Positions 22,942-35,021 are shown, numbered from the stretch's first letter. The stretch is DNA of 64,000 nt from Limonium bicolor (GCA_023374045.1 CM041776.1:117509000-117572999), one strand, 5' to 3'. The notes: a model not told the origin generated them from the sequence alone. Numbers and translations are program-made.

Positions 22942-25900
22942 TTATGTTGCAGGCTCTGAAGGGTCTTCCGCAAGCTTTTCGGACTCATGTGTTCGCTTCT
23001 GGAGGGTCGAGGTGCTTCCTTCGGAGTCTTCCTTCTCGCCTACCGGAGAAAGGGCGGCGTCACTCCGAGCCCGCGCGGCAACCGATCCCATAAAGGATGG
23101 GGCAAAACATGTATTCCCCGCAGGGCGTGAAAACCTTGCTAATTCCACATGATATCCGGTAGCACGGGCAAGCGCTTCAAACTCCAGGCTTTCATAAAGA
23201 GCTTCATCAACAGATTGCTGTCTCTCAGAGAAGAACTCCGACACGATCCGTTGGCTCTCTCCAGCAAACTTGCGACATTGAGAAGAGAGCGCCTCTTTAA
23301 GGCCTGAAACAGAGCGGTCCTCCGCTTGAAGTTCCGATCGTGTCTCCTTGAGGGCCCCCTTCAGCTTTGCAACCTGGTTCTCGTAGGAATGAGTAAGGCT
23401 CCGGTATCGATCTCTCTCCGACTCCGAAGTAATTAGCGACGCTTTAAGTACAGACACCTTTTTAAACCAAAAGTCGGAGCCTCGAGCAGCCTCCGACGAA
23501 GGACTTGGATTTTCTGCGAAAAAATACAACGGGTTAGCAAGAAAAAAAAAAAAAAAGAAAACAAGAGGCTTTCGAAGATATAAAAGTTACCGGAAGCCTT
23601 TTTCTTCTGAGCTCCACCTCCGCCTCAAGCTCTTCAATCCGAAGAGCGGCTTCCGCAAGCTTCTGCCTCTCCGATTCAAGACTAGCTTGCGCCTCCGCCA
23701 GGTTCTTCCTCTCCGATTCAAGATCGGCTTGGAGACCATTTTGTTTGGCCTCAGCTGCTTCCAGAAGCTGGTTCTTTCTTTCCAGCTCAGATTCAAAAGA
23801 AGATCGAAGATCCTCGGTGGACTTCTGGATCTCTTCAGCGACCCTCCGAAGGTCTTCAGCTTCCTCTTCCAGCACTCGCTTCTGATCTTCAAAAGAAGCC
23901 TGCAGCTTATTAACAGTATCCTCCTGATCGACGGAGGCAAGTTCTTGAATCTCCTCCCGGAGAGCGGTCTTTTCGGCTTCAAATCGAGCCTCTGCTCGCG
24001 CCAAAGCCTCTTGAGTCTTAGCCTTCTCTTCATCCGCAACCTTCTTATATCTCTCCGCACGGGCCCCATGGTAACGGAGAGCTTCGGAGGAGTATTGAGA
24101 CTGGGTCTCCACGCATTGGGCCATCGCCATGGCCTAAAAGACAAGAGTATCAGAATAAAGCTGAAGGTTTTACAAGGGATATGCAAAGGAAACAAACCTG
24201 AGTTAAAGCGCTCCAGAGGCGATCAAAAGCCACGTTCTCCGGAAGAGAATGGCGGACAATGGCGTCAGAACTACCCTCCCCAACCCGAAGTCTTTGCTTT
24301 AAGGGAGTCGGATGGGAGCCTGGGGCGAAAATGCCATTTTCATTGTTAGCTGCCTCCGCAGCAGTAGACCAAAAGGTCTTGTACCTCATTCCCCGGACGA
24401 AGGGAATGCGAGGAACCGGATTTCCTCGGTGATACCCCAGTCCAATTTCGGAGAAGGACCGTAGACCGACGGATCGGCCCGCGGTGGAGGAGAAGATCTG
24501 TCCTCCGCATGCTTGCTCCTGGCTCTGGACGGAGGAGCCCCCAGAGAAGGGCCGTCGGATGAATCCGAGGAAGACTTTTCCTCCGCACCAACCTCGGCAA
24601 TACCCTTGCCTTTACCGGGGAGCTTCGCGAGTCTTTTTTGCCTTTGGGGCTCCACCTTCTCTTATTGTAACACCGCGCACGGGTCGGCGCTCCCTTTCGG
24701 GCTCAGGATCTGCGGAGGGCGGAGCAGGAGCTGCAAAAAACAAAGTCATAAGTAATCAAACGGAAAACAAGAAATAAGCGAAGGGAAGGACAAAAGAGGC
24801 TGTGGAAAGGTATACCGGTGGAAAAAATGGAATCGGTATTTTGAGTTAAAGCTTCGTCTACGCAAAAAAAGCCATGCAGGTCAGGAAAGAGGGACGATAT
24901 GGGAGTTAAATCCACATCTTTCTTAACTCTGCCCGGACTACAGGAAGGAGTAGATACGGAAGTACCTGTTTCCGAAGGAACAGTAGCAGGGGGGTCGGTT
25001 GAACCCGTTTCGGTAACATGCTTTTCCTTTCGTACTAATTTAATTTTACGCTGATCAACTTTTTTGGGCCCCTCGGGGGCTTTCCTCTTAGTGCCAGCAG
25101 TCTTGCTACCAGTGGGACTCCTACCAGAAGGAGCAGGTGGGGCTCCTTTTTCTCTTCGGTAGCTCTATAATCAACAAGCTCCCAGTTGTAGCGGAGGGAA
25201 AATTTCCCCCCCATTTGAGCAAAAGCTGTGGTAAAAAAGAAGTAAGAAAACTAGCCGGAAACTAGTAAAGGAAAGAGAAACACAAGGAGAATACGTACGA
25301 TCGATCTTCGCCCGAGTTTTGTTCAATTCTCTTCGGAGAGAAAGAAGGTGATGGGGTGGAGCGCGAAGAGCTCAACTTCTTGAGTATCTCCCCAAGGAGA
25401 GTGCGGAAGGGTAGCGGAGCGGCAAGCTGCCCCTTAGCTACGTCTCCGATGTGGGAGACTCCGATAAAAGTACCCCTCGGAGGGTAGAAAACAAACCAAT
25501 TGGAGGACCAGCCACTCTCCGGGCTCACGCGTTTAAAAAAGGAGTACCCGGAAACAGCCAAGACAGAGATGTCCTCCTCCGTAGCAGTAGTGTTCACCCT
25601 GGTGGTGAAGAAGTTAACAAACTCCCCGCGCATCAGGAGTAATATCGTTCTCTGCGCAAACAGAGAGGAAGGCGTGCAAGCAACCCAGAGCATTAGGGTT
25701 CAGGTGGGCAAGAGTGCACTGCCGACGGGAGAGGAAACCAGGACAAAGGGGTGCGGGGGAAAGCGCAGACCGCGGTGAAGATGCTCCCGATACACCACGA
25801 AACCATCTCCAAAGTAGTTGAAAGGGTGCGCCGTCGGCTCCGGCACACGAATCTTCGACCCCAGTGGGACTTGTATGCCTTTCATGAGCTTCTTTAAGTC

Positions 25901-26059
25901 TGTCACGGTGAGGCTGGAGCCGGTTCCCTGGCGAGGGTAGTCCCCACAGATATCTTCAGAAGGAACGGCAGGATCTTCGACGACGCACTTTTCCCCGTCG
26001 GTGAAAAGTGTCGACCCCGCCGGTGCTGGGACAGAGGAGCTTGGGTTTGACAGAGCCAT
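22942..26059 (-). CDS. Spliced antisense gene of the Tat element
   Basis: Antisense ORFs between integrase and the 3' LTR are known in Tat elements; this one resembles the plant family annotated as 'putative gypsy type transposon'. ATG at 26059 (MALSNPSSSVPAP) leads to FNYFGDGFVVYREHLHRGLR and LNPNALGCLHAFLSVC, then SGWSSNWFVFYPPRG. Four canonical GT-AG introns can be placed at 25226-25298, 24731-24815, 24134-24197 and 23514-23590, with T-rich acceptors. The last two exons (24133-23591, 23513-22942) encode a long coiled coil and a Ser/Glu-rich tail. Two frame changes in exon 1 (near 25720 and 25630) disable it as assembled. Its function is unknown. Confidence 0.7.
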
Positions 26060-26316
26060 TACAAGCAAGAGAGGTTGACAGAATATGGACGATCGAGTAG
26101 AGGGGAAAAGTGCGAAGGGAAAAGGAGCGCAAAAACGAGTCGGGAAGTTAAAGGGCAGGGAAGACGAAGGAGGACGGTTGCTGTGTAGAGAAAACGCAAG
26201 AGGATAAAACACGAAGCAAGGAACGAGACAGGGAAGTTCAAAAGTTTGAGAGGATCAAAGCAGAGAAGTTCGAAAGTTTGAAAGAATAAGAAAAAGGGGA
26301 GAGGGAAGAGAATGAG

Positions 26317-26324
26317 TTTAAATA
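26317..26324 (-). promoter_or_regulatory. TATA box of the antisense gene
   Basis: The minus strand reads CTATTTAAACTC here, 258 bp upstream of the ATG at 26059. A TATA-type box at this distance would give a 5' leader of about 230 nt. The position is inside the element, so the antisense gene has a promoter separate from the LTRs. Confidence 0.45.
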
Positions 26325-26642
26325 GCGGAAATTGGGCGCGCTCTACCCAAAGTAATCATGGCCTACTCCTGCAAATGTGTCAGGAAAATAGTTACAGAAG
26401 ACGAGGAGGCGGCGGTTGCAGCGAGGCACGTTGCTAGGCCTCCGCAAAGTCTCAAACGGTAGGAAATCTACAAAAGCAAAAGCACAACTCCGAAGACCCC
26501 TTCCCTTTTTTCCGAAAAGAAAAGAGGTCTTGTGGGACTAGGGGGAACGGAGCGGAGCGGGCCACCAAAATTTAAAAACAAAGAAAGAGCAACAACGAAA
26601 AGATCTTTCCTTGCAGAACAAGAAAAGATCTTGTGGGACTGA

Positions 26643-27109
26643 TGAAGTGGAGTTCCACCGCACGGAGTAATCAAATGGCTGAGCAAAGAGTATATGCTGC
26701 CTACGGAGACAACAGATGGATCTCTCTGACCAAACCCCCTTCCGACTCCAACGAACGGACTCTTACGACAAGGAAGCTATACCACAGACAGACTGCGGAG
26801 GAGTAGTCGCCTCCAACGCAAAGCAAAGATCCTCTCCGAAGAGCTAAAAGTCATTCGCCTCTGAAGCAAAGCAAAATCCCCTCCGAAGGGTTGGGAGTAA
26901 TTATTCAAAAAGAAGGGTGAAGTTACACAAAAAGCCTTGTATAACTAAGAATACTCTAGAATAATGTAGGCCTACAGAAACGGTTATACACTGTAGAAGA
27001 GCCTATAAATAAGAACCATAAGTTATGTAACAAGGCACGCTTTTCATCAATACAATACTTGGAGATCTCTTTGCAATCTGAGTCTGAGTGCGAGTTCGAT
27101 ACGATCTCA
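26643..27109 (+). repeat. Tat 3' LTR
   Basis: 467 bp, same ends as the 5' LTR, TATA at 27004-27011. The stretch 26340-26642 before it holds no ORF; purine-rich GGGACTAGGGGGAACGGAGCGGAGCGGG-type sequence in it, or AGATCTTGTGGGACTGA just before 26643, may include the polypurine tract. Confidence 0.9.
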
Positions 27110-27939
27110 GTCTTATGTATGCTCTAAGAGATGAAGCTGAGGAGCATAAGACTATTTCTTGCTCACTTAGATTGGATCTGCAAGACTCTCGGCGTCATGT
27201 TGACTCCCTTAAAAAGGAACTCAACAACACCAAGAGTCTTACTGAATCCAACCAAAGGGAACAAGAGGAGTCACTCACTCAGATTGACTCTCTCAAAATG
27301 GATCTAACTATTTTCGCTAACAAGTGTTGTTCTTTGCAGAATGAGTTAAATAGTTCAGAATCTCAAGTTATGTCTCTAACCTCTTCTGTTGAGCAACTCT
27401 CTCGAAAATTGAAAGAAAAGGAACATGCACTCTCTCTCAAACCAGTCAATTTCATCAAACAGGTCACTCCATCAGAATTGCCCGAGTGGGCCAACTCCAA
27501 GATCAAGGAAGTTAGTCAAGATCGTGATAATCTTCGAAAGGAAGTTGAAAAACTCTCCCAGGAGATAGTCAATATACGATTTGGAGTTGGATCCACTCAA
27601 TCGAAGCCCAAGTGGCATAAAGGTAAATTCGATATCCCTAAAAATATGTCCAAATCCAACAACAAAACCCAAGCGCCAACAACAAAAGAAAATTTTGATT
27701 CTTGGTGGAAAGGACAGCAAAAATACGTCAATCTTCCTCCCACTAAGATTTGTGGTTATTGCGGGAGTCTTGGACTAGAGATAGTGCTGTGAAAAGCTTC
27801 ACAAGGATGTGTCATTTAGTATCAGCGGACTCAATCTTATCCTTGAGGCACGAGAAAAGCTGAAAAAATCTGGTCAAAAAGGGACCCAAGTATATTTGGG
27901 TTCCCAAACTACCAAGTGATTTTTTTGCAGGTGGAAGCG

Positions 27940-28282
27940 AGCGTGGAGATGACTATGTGTACTTGGACAGCGGGTGCTCCAGACTGGAAATCCCCACAAA
28001 TTCAGCTCGCTTTCAACCTACAAAGGAGGTAAGGTTACCTTTAGTAACAACAACCAAGGTGAAATCGTGGAAGTTGGCTCTGTAGGTAACCCCTCCAAGT
28101 TTAAGGTAGATGGAGTCCATCTGGTCACTGGACTTCAACCTAGTCTGTTAAGCATTTTTCAAATTTGTGAAAGATTCAATTTAGTACTTCTCTCATATGT
28201 CGTTTGCAAAGTTTTTGATGAACGTACAGGATCTCTAGAACCACGGGACGTAAAGAAGGAAATAAGTACAAGAAGTGTCTAA
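27940..28282 (+). pseudogene. SIRE aspartic protease remnant
   Basis: YLDSGCSR at about 27960 is the active-site motif, though the DSGCSRH context is broken by a frameshift right after it. The following frame reads YKGGKVTFSNN and VHLVTGLQPSLLSIFQIC, which match the usual copia protease order (GG.V.FG..., L..NLLSISQLC). The element jumps from here directly to the end of RT. Confidence 0.65.
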
Positions 28283-28315
28283 ATGCCACACATTATGACG
28301 TAAAAGTCTGTCTAT

Positions 28316-28795
28316 GTACTCGCTTTCAAGCAGCACCCAAACAGTCCCATCTCAAGGCGGTCAAGCGAATCTTTCGATACTTAAAAGGAACCAGTCAACT
28401 TCATCTATGGTACATTCGTTCCCCTATATTATTTTATCTGGCTTTAGTGATTCTGATTGGACAAATTCCCTCTATGATCGAAAGAGTGCATCTAGCAATG
28501 CACAATTCCTTGGCCCATGCTTAGTCTCTTGGCCCTCTACAAAGCAAAATTTTGCTGAGATCAAATTGGTATTTTTTGTGAAAACAATTGCACATGTTAA
28601 AATCTCTGGAAACCCAATCCAATATCGAGACCCAGACACATTGAAATATGTTTCCATTTGAAGGACTGTGTCGAGGAAAAGGCTAATTCAACTTGACTTT
28701 GTTCCAATAGAGGATCAGCTAGCAGAATCTTTGCCAAGCCTCTTCCTACCACCAGATTCGAGGCACTCCGTTCACAGCAATTGGAATGACTCAAT
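28316..28795 (+). pseudogene. SIRE RT end and RNase H remnant
   Basis: The text AVKRIFRYLKGTSQLHLWY marks the RT-RNase H connection of copia pol. DSDWT..DRKSAS and SWPSTKQN follow, then NPIQYRDPDTLKYV and FVPIEDQLAESLP, corresponding to the C-terminal RNase H motifs NP..H.RTKHI and DQLAD. Frames change several times. Integrase and the catalytic RT core are absent, so a deletion of several kilobases lies at about 28283-28315. Confidence 0.65.
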
Positions 28796-28799
28796 CAAC

Positions 28800-29753
28800 G
28801 TAAGACGGTAGTCTCTCTCCTTCTTTGGCTGTATAATTAGTAGGTGTGTTTGCGTACTGTTTGAGTCAATCCGTTTCTCATATTGATAGACTGTGTCTGG
28901 TCTTTGTGACCCTTTGTGATTTTCTCCTAAAAAAAAAAGGGGAGGGACAAAGGCAAGGACTCCGCTAACTTGTTTCTCCTGAACCAAAACGGACCTCGTC
29001 CACTCGGTTATTAAGCCTTTAAGGGTGCTTTATCACCTAACTTCCTAAGGATGTGAAACCTGGGAAAGTTGGCCCAAAGCTGTTACATGGGTGGAGAGAA
29101 AAGTGGGGGATGGAGACAGTCCCTGTGTGCTCAAACTTTAAATATCTATGCATGCAAATAGAGCTATAAAGTCTTCAAAAATACAATGCAATGCAACAGG
29201 GATCATTACAAGTTATGAGTATTGCAATGAAAGGTTTTGTGGAATATGACAATACTTCTTGCCCTTTGTCGTCCATGAGTATGTTTGCGTTATGGATACA
29301 GTCTATTGTTTTTAATGTACGGATTGACTAGACTCTGTTGCAAACTTCTCTTACTGATGACAGCAAAAAGGGGGAAGTAGTGAATCCCGTCTCTCACGAA
29401 CGAGTCACTCTGGCTATGTTCTGGATTGACTCTGTATCTAGTGACTAGGTCTTAGGTGAAGTTTGGATATTCTTTCGTTTTTACTCTGTTGGTACTAGAT
29501 CATGTTGGTTGCAGTTTTCTTAACTTAGTCATATATTCCCCTATTCAATCTCTCTTAGTAAGCCAAATTGTGCTCATCGATTCAGGGGGAACTCTAACAG
29601 AGTTACTCAATCTATGTTGTGATTAAGGGGGAACTTGGACAGGGTCGGTTCCCCAAAATTCTTTTTTTTTCTCTTGTCTTGTTTTGCAGATTGACTCATT
29701 CGGGATTCACAAAAGAGTTTTGCTATCATCAGCAACAAGGGGGAAACTGGGTA
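28800..29753 (+). other. SIRE post-pol region with polypurine tracts
   Basis: No ORF of note. An A9GGGGAGGGA run lies at about 28929-28946, and AGGGGGAAACTGGG directly precedes the 3' LTR at 29740-29751 and is the likely polypurine tract. I see no env-like reading frame. Confidence 0.5.
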
Positions 29754-30981
29754 TGAAGGTGTTACTGAGATAGTCAACCAGATCAAACAGTCAATCACAC
29801 TTCTCAAAACAAGACAGAGTCTGTCAACCTTGAAAGATCGAAGAGTCTCTATCTTACCGAAAGAGCGAGAGAGTCCATCCATGTGAATTCATCAATCAGT
29901 AACGAAATTCACAGGAGCAACGTCCACTAAACAATAACAGTCATCAATCTATCATCCTTGGGCCGAAATTCAAGCAAAATGTGAGCAAAATCCAAAGCCT
30001 TGACTTTCTGGTAATTCGAGGAGTCTGTCGGTCAGTTGCGAAAATTAAGGAGCAAGTACAACAACTACATTGACTTACAACGGTCATCAACGTTCAGACT
30101 TGGACCAAAATTCTCTCAACATGGCACTAATCAGAAGACTTGGCTTTAGCTTCCGAAATATGGCTCCAGCTTCCGAAATTCAAGGAAAGAGTCATTGGTT
30201 CCTGAAATTTCGGAACTGACAGAGTCAGTCTATACATCAGACGTGAAGTCCATAATGAACTTGCCAAGTCGTCCAAATGGATTGGTAATTGTCCGAAAAT
30301 TAAGGGCCCAAAGGCCTTAGCAACGTTCATAAAGAAGTTAGGACCGAATTTTAAGCACTACAACGTTCAGATGGCAGAAATTTCGGAAGAGACTCCCTCA
30401 CCGGCTCCCACTATAAGAGAGTTGTCATTCCGTTTCTCATTGCAGCTTTCCAAAGAGAATCATTCAGAGCATTTGTTTAGAGAAAGCTTTGCCTATTTTA
30501 GAGAGAGAAAAAGAGAGAGAGAGAAGTACTAGATTCGTTTGTGCATATCGATAGAGTCTTTCAAGGTAGGACATAGTTTTCACTACACTTATCATTGAGC
30601 TGATCAGAGATTGTATTGGGTGAGTGAGTGAAAACCACGAAGTAGATCTCATCTACTGAGTGGGCATTATAAGTTGTTTTGTTTTGACCAGGAAATAAAA
30701 TAACTTATATTGTGTATCCTGCTGAGTTCGATAGAGTCCTCCACCTTTCGAGTGTTAATCCATTTAGCTCCGCTAAGTCTATCTTACTTTACTACCTTGA
30801 GCAACTGCTTCCGCGCACTTAGTTCGACTAAGTGTTTCTACGTCTCAAGTGTTCTCACATACGAAGTTCGATTGAGTGCCTCTACATCACAGAGTGTTTC
30901 TTACTTTCAAAGACCGATTGAGTCAAACCAACTCTTAGACTCACACCTTGGGCTGGTTTGAGTCAGCCACCCGATCCTACA
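29754..30981 (+). repeat. SIRE 3' LTR
   Basis: 1228 bp, same ends as the 5' copy. By eye it differs at scattered positions, mostly one-base insertions or deletions. The next element starts only 3 bp after its end. Confidence 0.9.
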
Positions 30982-30984
30982 ACC

Positions 30985-32006
30985 TGCAACACCCCTAATC
31001 CTAAACCTGTAATAATGTCACAAGTCATAGCATAACAAAATATAATTCGCAGCGGAAAATAAAACTATCTAACGTTGGTGTTACACACCGTTGCCCACCC
31101 ACGTGAGTAACAAGGCAACCTTACTCCATCCATCAACTTCAACTCCTCACCGCTGTGATGAACAAGATACTGAGCATACTTAAACTTACAAACCAAATCC
31201 AAACTGAGCAACTAAACCAAATACAACATCCTCCAAAATACAGTACATAAATAAACTTAAAAGTGTTTATTGAAACACATCAGCTACCCTGTATCCCGCA
31301 CTCCGGCTTGTATCTTCAATCAGTAACCTGAAATGTTTTGCCCATTGAAGGGCTTAGCAAACGATATGCTGATATGCTAAATGTAGTCCTAAATCATTTG
31401 GATTCCTTAAGTCGTTTTAGCCATCTTGATATTAGGTTCATTACATGCTATACCGGTTTACAACAATAATAATAATGATAATAATAATAACTGTAAATGT
31501 TGAATAAACACACAACAGTTCACAACAATATCATCACACCATCGATAACCAATAATCAATATCAGTAACCAAACAAGATACGCGTATTAATTAACTGTAC
31601 TTGTTAGTTGGCCACATGGCCCTTATCCTTTAAACCAATCACTTAACCTTCCAATTAATTTCCACCTCAGGCATCATGTTAGGACAACCCTTAATAACTT
31701 ATTAATGGACAGTAGTCCCCTGGGTTCCAAAGGAACCGTTGCCAGCTGACCTTATGGCCCTGGATAATTTATATGCCTGAAAGGCGACCGATCCGGTCAT
31801 AACCTGTGCACCAACAGTAGTGCCCTCTGCCATCGTCGAATGTGGCAATGGATTCCCTTGAGTGACTCTTGATACAGTCCCTCATAGTGATCACGATGAG
31901 CAACCAGAAAGTCGAAACAGTCTGGATTCCTCTCTTTATAAGTTAGCTCTTTAGTCAGTGATACAATATCCAATCCTTGAGTTAAGACTATAACAGTTGA
32001 CCATCA
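30985..32006 (-). repeat. 3' LTR (truncated) of the AlkB-Tekay element
   Basis: It aligns with 37572-38577 with few differences, including a longer AATAATAATGATAAT run near 31470. The hairpin GTTGCCCAC/GTGAGTAAC is at 31090-31111. The end toward integrase is a deletion joint with about 7 bp of shared sequence (TTAGGTT) rather than a true LTR start. Confidence 0.85.
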
Positions 32007-33301
32007 ATTAGGTTGCCCTTCTTCCCAAATCTGAAAACTCCCTTCATTGGTGAAACTCTGAGGAAGACTCGATCGCCTACTGCGAACTCGAGGTCTCTCC
32101 TTCGGACATCAGCATATGACTTCTGTCTGTCCTGGGCTATCTTCATGTTCTTGCGTATTTGCACAATATCCACTTTCATCTGGTCTAGGTACTCTGGCCC
32201 TAAGATGATATTCTCACTGGCCTCGTCCCAACAAAGAGGTGTCCTGCATGGCCTGCCGTACAATGCCTGGAATGGTGGCATCTGAATGGATGCATGATAA
32301 CTATTGTTGTACACAAACTCGATCAGATGTAGTCAATCTATCCAGCTTTCCTGGAAGTCTAAGGGACAAGCTCTAATCATGTCCTCTAATGTTTGGATTG
32401 TTCGTTCACTCTGACCATCTGTCTGTGGGTGAAAGGCGGTACTTAGCTTCAGCTTCATACCCAATGCCTCCTGAACTTGCTGCCAAAATCTACAAACAAA
32501 TCTAGAATCTCTATCTGACACAATCGACTTAGGTACACCGTGGTGTCTAATGATCTCTCTCTGGAAGAGGTCCGCCAGCTTGGGGACTTTCGAGGTGTCC
32601 TTGATAGTAATTAACTTTGCTACCTTCGTCAGTCTGTCGACGATGACCCATATCATGTTAGCACCTCCTCTAGTCGGTGGAAGACCGACTACGAAATCCA
32701 TGGATATATCCTTGAACTTCCAATAAGGAATGGGCATCGGCTGTACTAAACCGCCCGGTCTCCGGTGCTCGAACTTCACCTTCTGACACGTCATACATCT
32801 TGCCACAAACTTTGCAACATCTTTCTTCATACCACTCCACCAGAAATGTAATTTCAGATCCTTATACATTTTGGATGATCCTGGATGTAGTGATAAGGAA
32901 GAGCAATGAGCTTCCTGTAGTATCTTTTCCTTTAAGTCGGGGTTGGACTCTGGTATGCACAAACGACCATTTAGTCTGATTAACCCGTCTTCACTGAGTA
33001 CAAAGTCATACTTCTGCCTCTCAAAGATACCGTCAGTCAACTGCTGTCTGATAGTCTTCATGTATTGGTCGTTATCTTGAGCACAACGTACCTCCTCGAT
33101 GTGGCCGTTGTCTCCTGTCATGGCAAATAAGGAATGAGCTCTACGGCTCAGGGCGTCAGCAACAACATTTGCCTTGCCGTCCTTGTACCTGAGGTCAATG
33201 TCGTAGTCCTTCGGAAATTCGACCCATCGCCTCTGTCTCGTGTTAAGCTCCTTCTGAGTGAATAAATGCGGAACACTCTTATGGTCTGAGTAGACTATCA
33301 C
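31988..33301 (-). CDS. Tekay RNase H end and integrase, C-terminus lost
   Basis: [14 protein letters not shown] and RQRRWVEF belong to the RNase H/connection. Integrase follows with an HHCC region ([10 protein letters not shown], then CMTC), the [12 protein letters not shown] and IVSDRDSRF segments giving the two Asp residues, and [12 protein letters not shown] with the Glu. A TGA at 32333-32335 interrupts the frame but reading continues in the same frame to [22 protein letters not shown]. There the sequence passes into the LTR; the GPY motif and chromodomain expected in Tekay are absent. This copy could not integrate without help. Confidence 0.9.
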
Positions 33302-33325
33302 TGTAACTCCGTATAAGTAGTGGCG

Positions 33326-33853
33326 TCAGATCTTCAGTGCAAACACAACTGCTCCCAATTCTAAATCATGAGTCGGGTAGTTCTCTTCATGTTTCTTTAG
33401 CTGTCGTGATTCATAAGCAACAACCTTTCCATTCTGCATAAGTACACACCCTATCCCTGTGCCTGAGGCATCGCAATACACTTCAAATCTGTCGGTCCCC
33501 TCTGGAATGGTGAGTGTGGGTGCCGACGTCAGTAGGTCCTTCAGTGTCTGAAAGGATCGCTTGCAATCCTCGGTCCATACAAATGGAGAGTCTTTCTTCA
33601 TCACGCTAGTCATTGGTTTCGCCAGTTTGGAGAAGTCTTGAACAAATCTACGATAGTAACCAGCTAATCCAAAGAAACTACGGATATTTGTCACTGTCTT
33701 CGGTCTTGGCCAAGTCTTAACTGCCTCAATATTCGCAGGGTCTACAGATATACCGATGGCTGATATTACATGCCCTAGAAAAGATACACTGTCTAGCCAG
33801 AAATCACACTTTGAAAGCTTGGCATACAATTGGTTCTCTCTCATGGTCTGCAA
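33326..33853 (-). CDS. Tekay RT C-terminal part and RNase H
   Basis: It reads [18 protein letters not shown] and [16 protein letters not shown] (RT thumb), then [19 protein letters not shown] (RNase H first Asp) and [18 protein letters not shown]. It is in another frame than the upstream RT, with a small deletion at about 33855-33862 after VYSKT. It ends at TGA 33326-33328, which replaces the usual Trp codon of ALKIW, and the same frame continues into the next segment. Confidence 0.9.
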   Translation of the reverse strand: MQTMRENQLYAKLSKCDFWLDSVSFLGHVISAIGISVDPANIEAVKTWPRPKTVTNIRSFFGLAGYYRRFVQDFSKLAKPMTSVMKKDSPFVWTEDCKRSFQTLKDLLTSAPTLTIPEGTDRFEVYCDASGTGIGCVLMQNGKVVAYESRQLKKHEENYPTHDLELGAVVFALKI

Positions 33854-33861
33854 AACTTGCC

Positions 33862-35021
33862 TCAGTCCTTAGTCTTAGAATAAACTAGAATGTCGTCGAT
33901 GAACACAACCACTGATGAGTCTAACTGCTCTCTGAACAATCGGTAAATAAGATCCATGAATATAGCTGGGGCGTTCGATATGCCAAATGGCATCACTGTG
34001 AATTCGTAGTGCCCATAGCGCGTTCGAAAAGCTGTCTTCCCTATATCCCCATCTGCTATACGTATCTGGTGGTATCCTGATCTCAGATAAATCTTCGAGA
34101 AAACTATGGCACCTCTTAATTGGTCAAACAGATCGTCAATCCGTGATAACGGGTACTTGTTCTTTATTGTGACTGCGTTAAGCTCCTTGTAGTCAATGTA
34201 TAGTCGCATGCTATAGTCCTTCTTCTTTACAAACAAAACTGGTGCTCCCCATGGTGATGCACTCGGTCTGATGAAACCTTTGTCAAGTAGATCATCTAAC
34301 TAAATCTTTAGTTCTTTCATCTCCGCTGGTGCCATCCTGTAGGGTGCTTTAGCAATAGGCCCCGTGCCTGGTATTAAGTTGATGGAGAACTCAACATCCC
34401 TCTTGGGTGGCATCCCTGGTAAATCTTCAGGAAATAAATTAGAAAAGTCTGAAACAACTAGTTTGTCTGACCGTGTCTGCTCATCCTGCCTCATGTCCTG
34501 GACATAGCATAAATAGACTAGCTGTCCCTTCTTCATCTTCTTCATCAAAGCTATAACAGATACTATCTTGAAAGTCGGTTCTCTTGGAGTACTGCGATAT
34601 GAAACGGTCTTGCCCTTCGGGCTCTTCAGTAGCAATCTATGCTCTGCGCAATGTAGTCGTCCCTTGTACTTTTGAAGCCAATCCATGCCCATGATGATGT
34701 CAAAACCCAAGTTATCCAACTCAATCAAGTCCGCGTGAAAATCTTCATTCATGATATTAATCTTAACTCCCTTGTGGAGTTTCGTGCACCTCACTCTCTC
34801 CTTCGTCGGTAGTGTGACTAAAAAATCTGAGAGAGGCTCAGGGGTTGTCTCTAACTTCCTTACTAATGTAGAGGATATAAAGGAATGAGACGCTCCTGAA
34901 TCGAACAGTATCGATACACTCACGCCATTTACTATGAAGGTTCCCATGATGACATTCCCCTTATCCTTAGCCTCGGTCTTGTCCAACACATTCAGTACTG
35001 CTCCTCCATTAGACTTGTGGC
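33862..35021 (-). CDS. Tekay protease and reverse transcriptase core
   Basis: From the predicted splice acceptor at 35022 the frame reads [13 protein letters not shown], then [15 protein letters not shown], the aspartic protease active site (about 34890-34930), and [14 protein letters not shown] begins near 34400 with [16 protein letters not shown]; a TAG at 34300-34302 replaces what is probably a Gln codon. RT motifs [49 protein letters not shown] and the catalytic FIDDILVYS follow. The ORF ends at 33862 by a frame change. Confidence 0.9.

Larger units (their letters stand above)
16504..27109 (+). mobile_element. Tat/Retand-type Ty3/gypsy element nested in SIRE, TSD GTCTT
   Basis: LTRs are 16504-16969 and 26643-27109 (TGAAGTGG...ATCTCA, about ten differences by eye). 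A perfect GTCTT duplication flanks it (16499-16503 and 27110-27114). The PBS TGGCGCCGTCTGTGGGAA, a gag-pro-RT-RH-aRH-INT order with a second RNase H, and an antisense gene between integrase and the 3' LTR place it in the Tat lineage (Retand-like). Coding frames change about eight times, so it cannot encode an intact polyprotein as assembled. Confidence 0.95.
16230..27792 (+). pseudogene. SIRE gag, split by the Tat insertion
   Basis: The N-terminal part runs from ATG 16230 to 16503 and encodes MAAVGWGDSDSDDQDTES, an acidic start typical of SIRE gag, followed by helical sequence. The Tat element interrupts it after GTCTT. Gag resumes at 27110 with a long coiled-coil region, a lysine-rich stretch and the beginning of a zinc knuckle (KICGYCG), and stops at 27792. 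A frame change in the knuckle then leads into a GPKYIWVPK-like segment near 27890, a hallmark just upstream of SIRE protease. Confidence 0.75.
14958..30981 (+). mobile_element. SIRE-type Ty1/copia element, pol deleted, hosting a Tat element
   Basis: Two direct LTRs (14958-16184 and 29754-30981), a tRNA-Met PBS, a SIRE-like gag, protease remains and a C-terminal RT/RNase H remnant define the element. Without the nested Tat element its interior is only about 3 kb, whereas SIRE interiors are usually 7-8 kb, so integrase and most of RT are gone. I see no target duplication: the left flank is AAGTA and the right flank ACC, after which the next Tekay LTR begins. The two LTRs differ by many single-base indels and a few substitutions. 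Confidence 0.85.
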
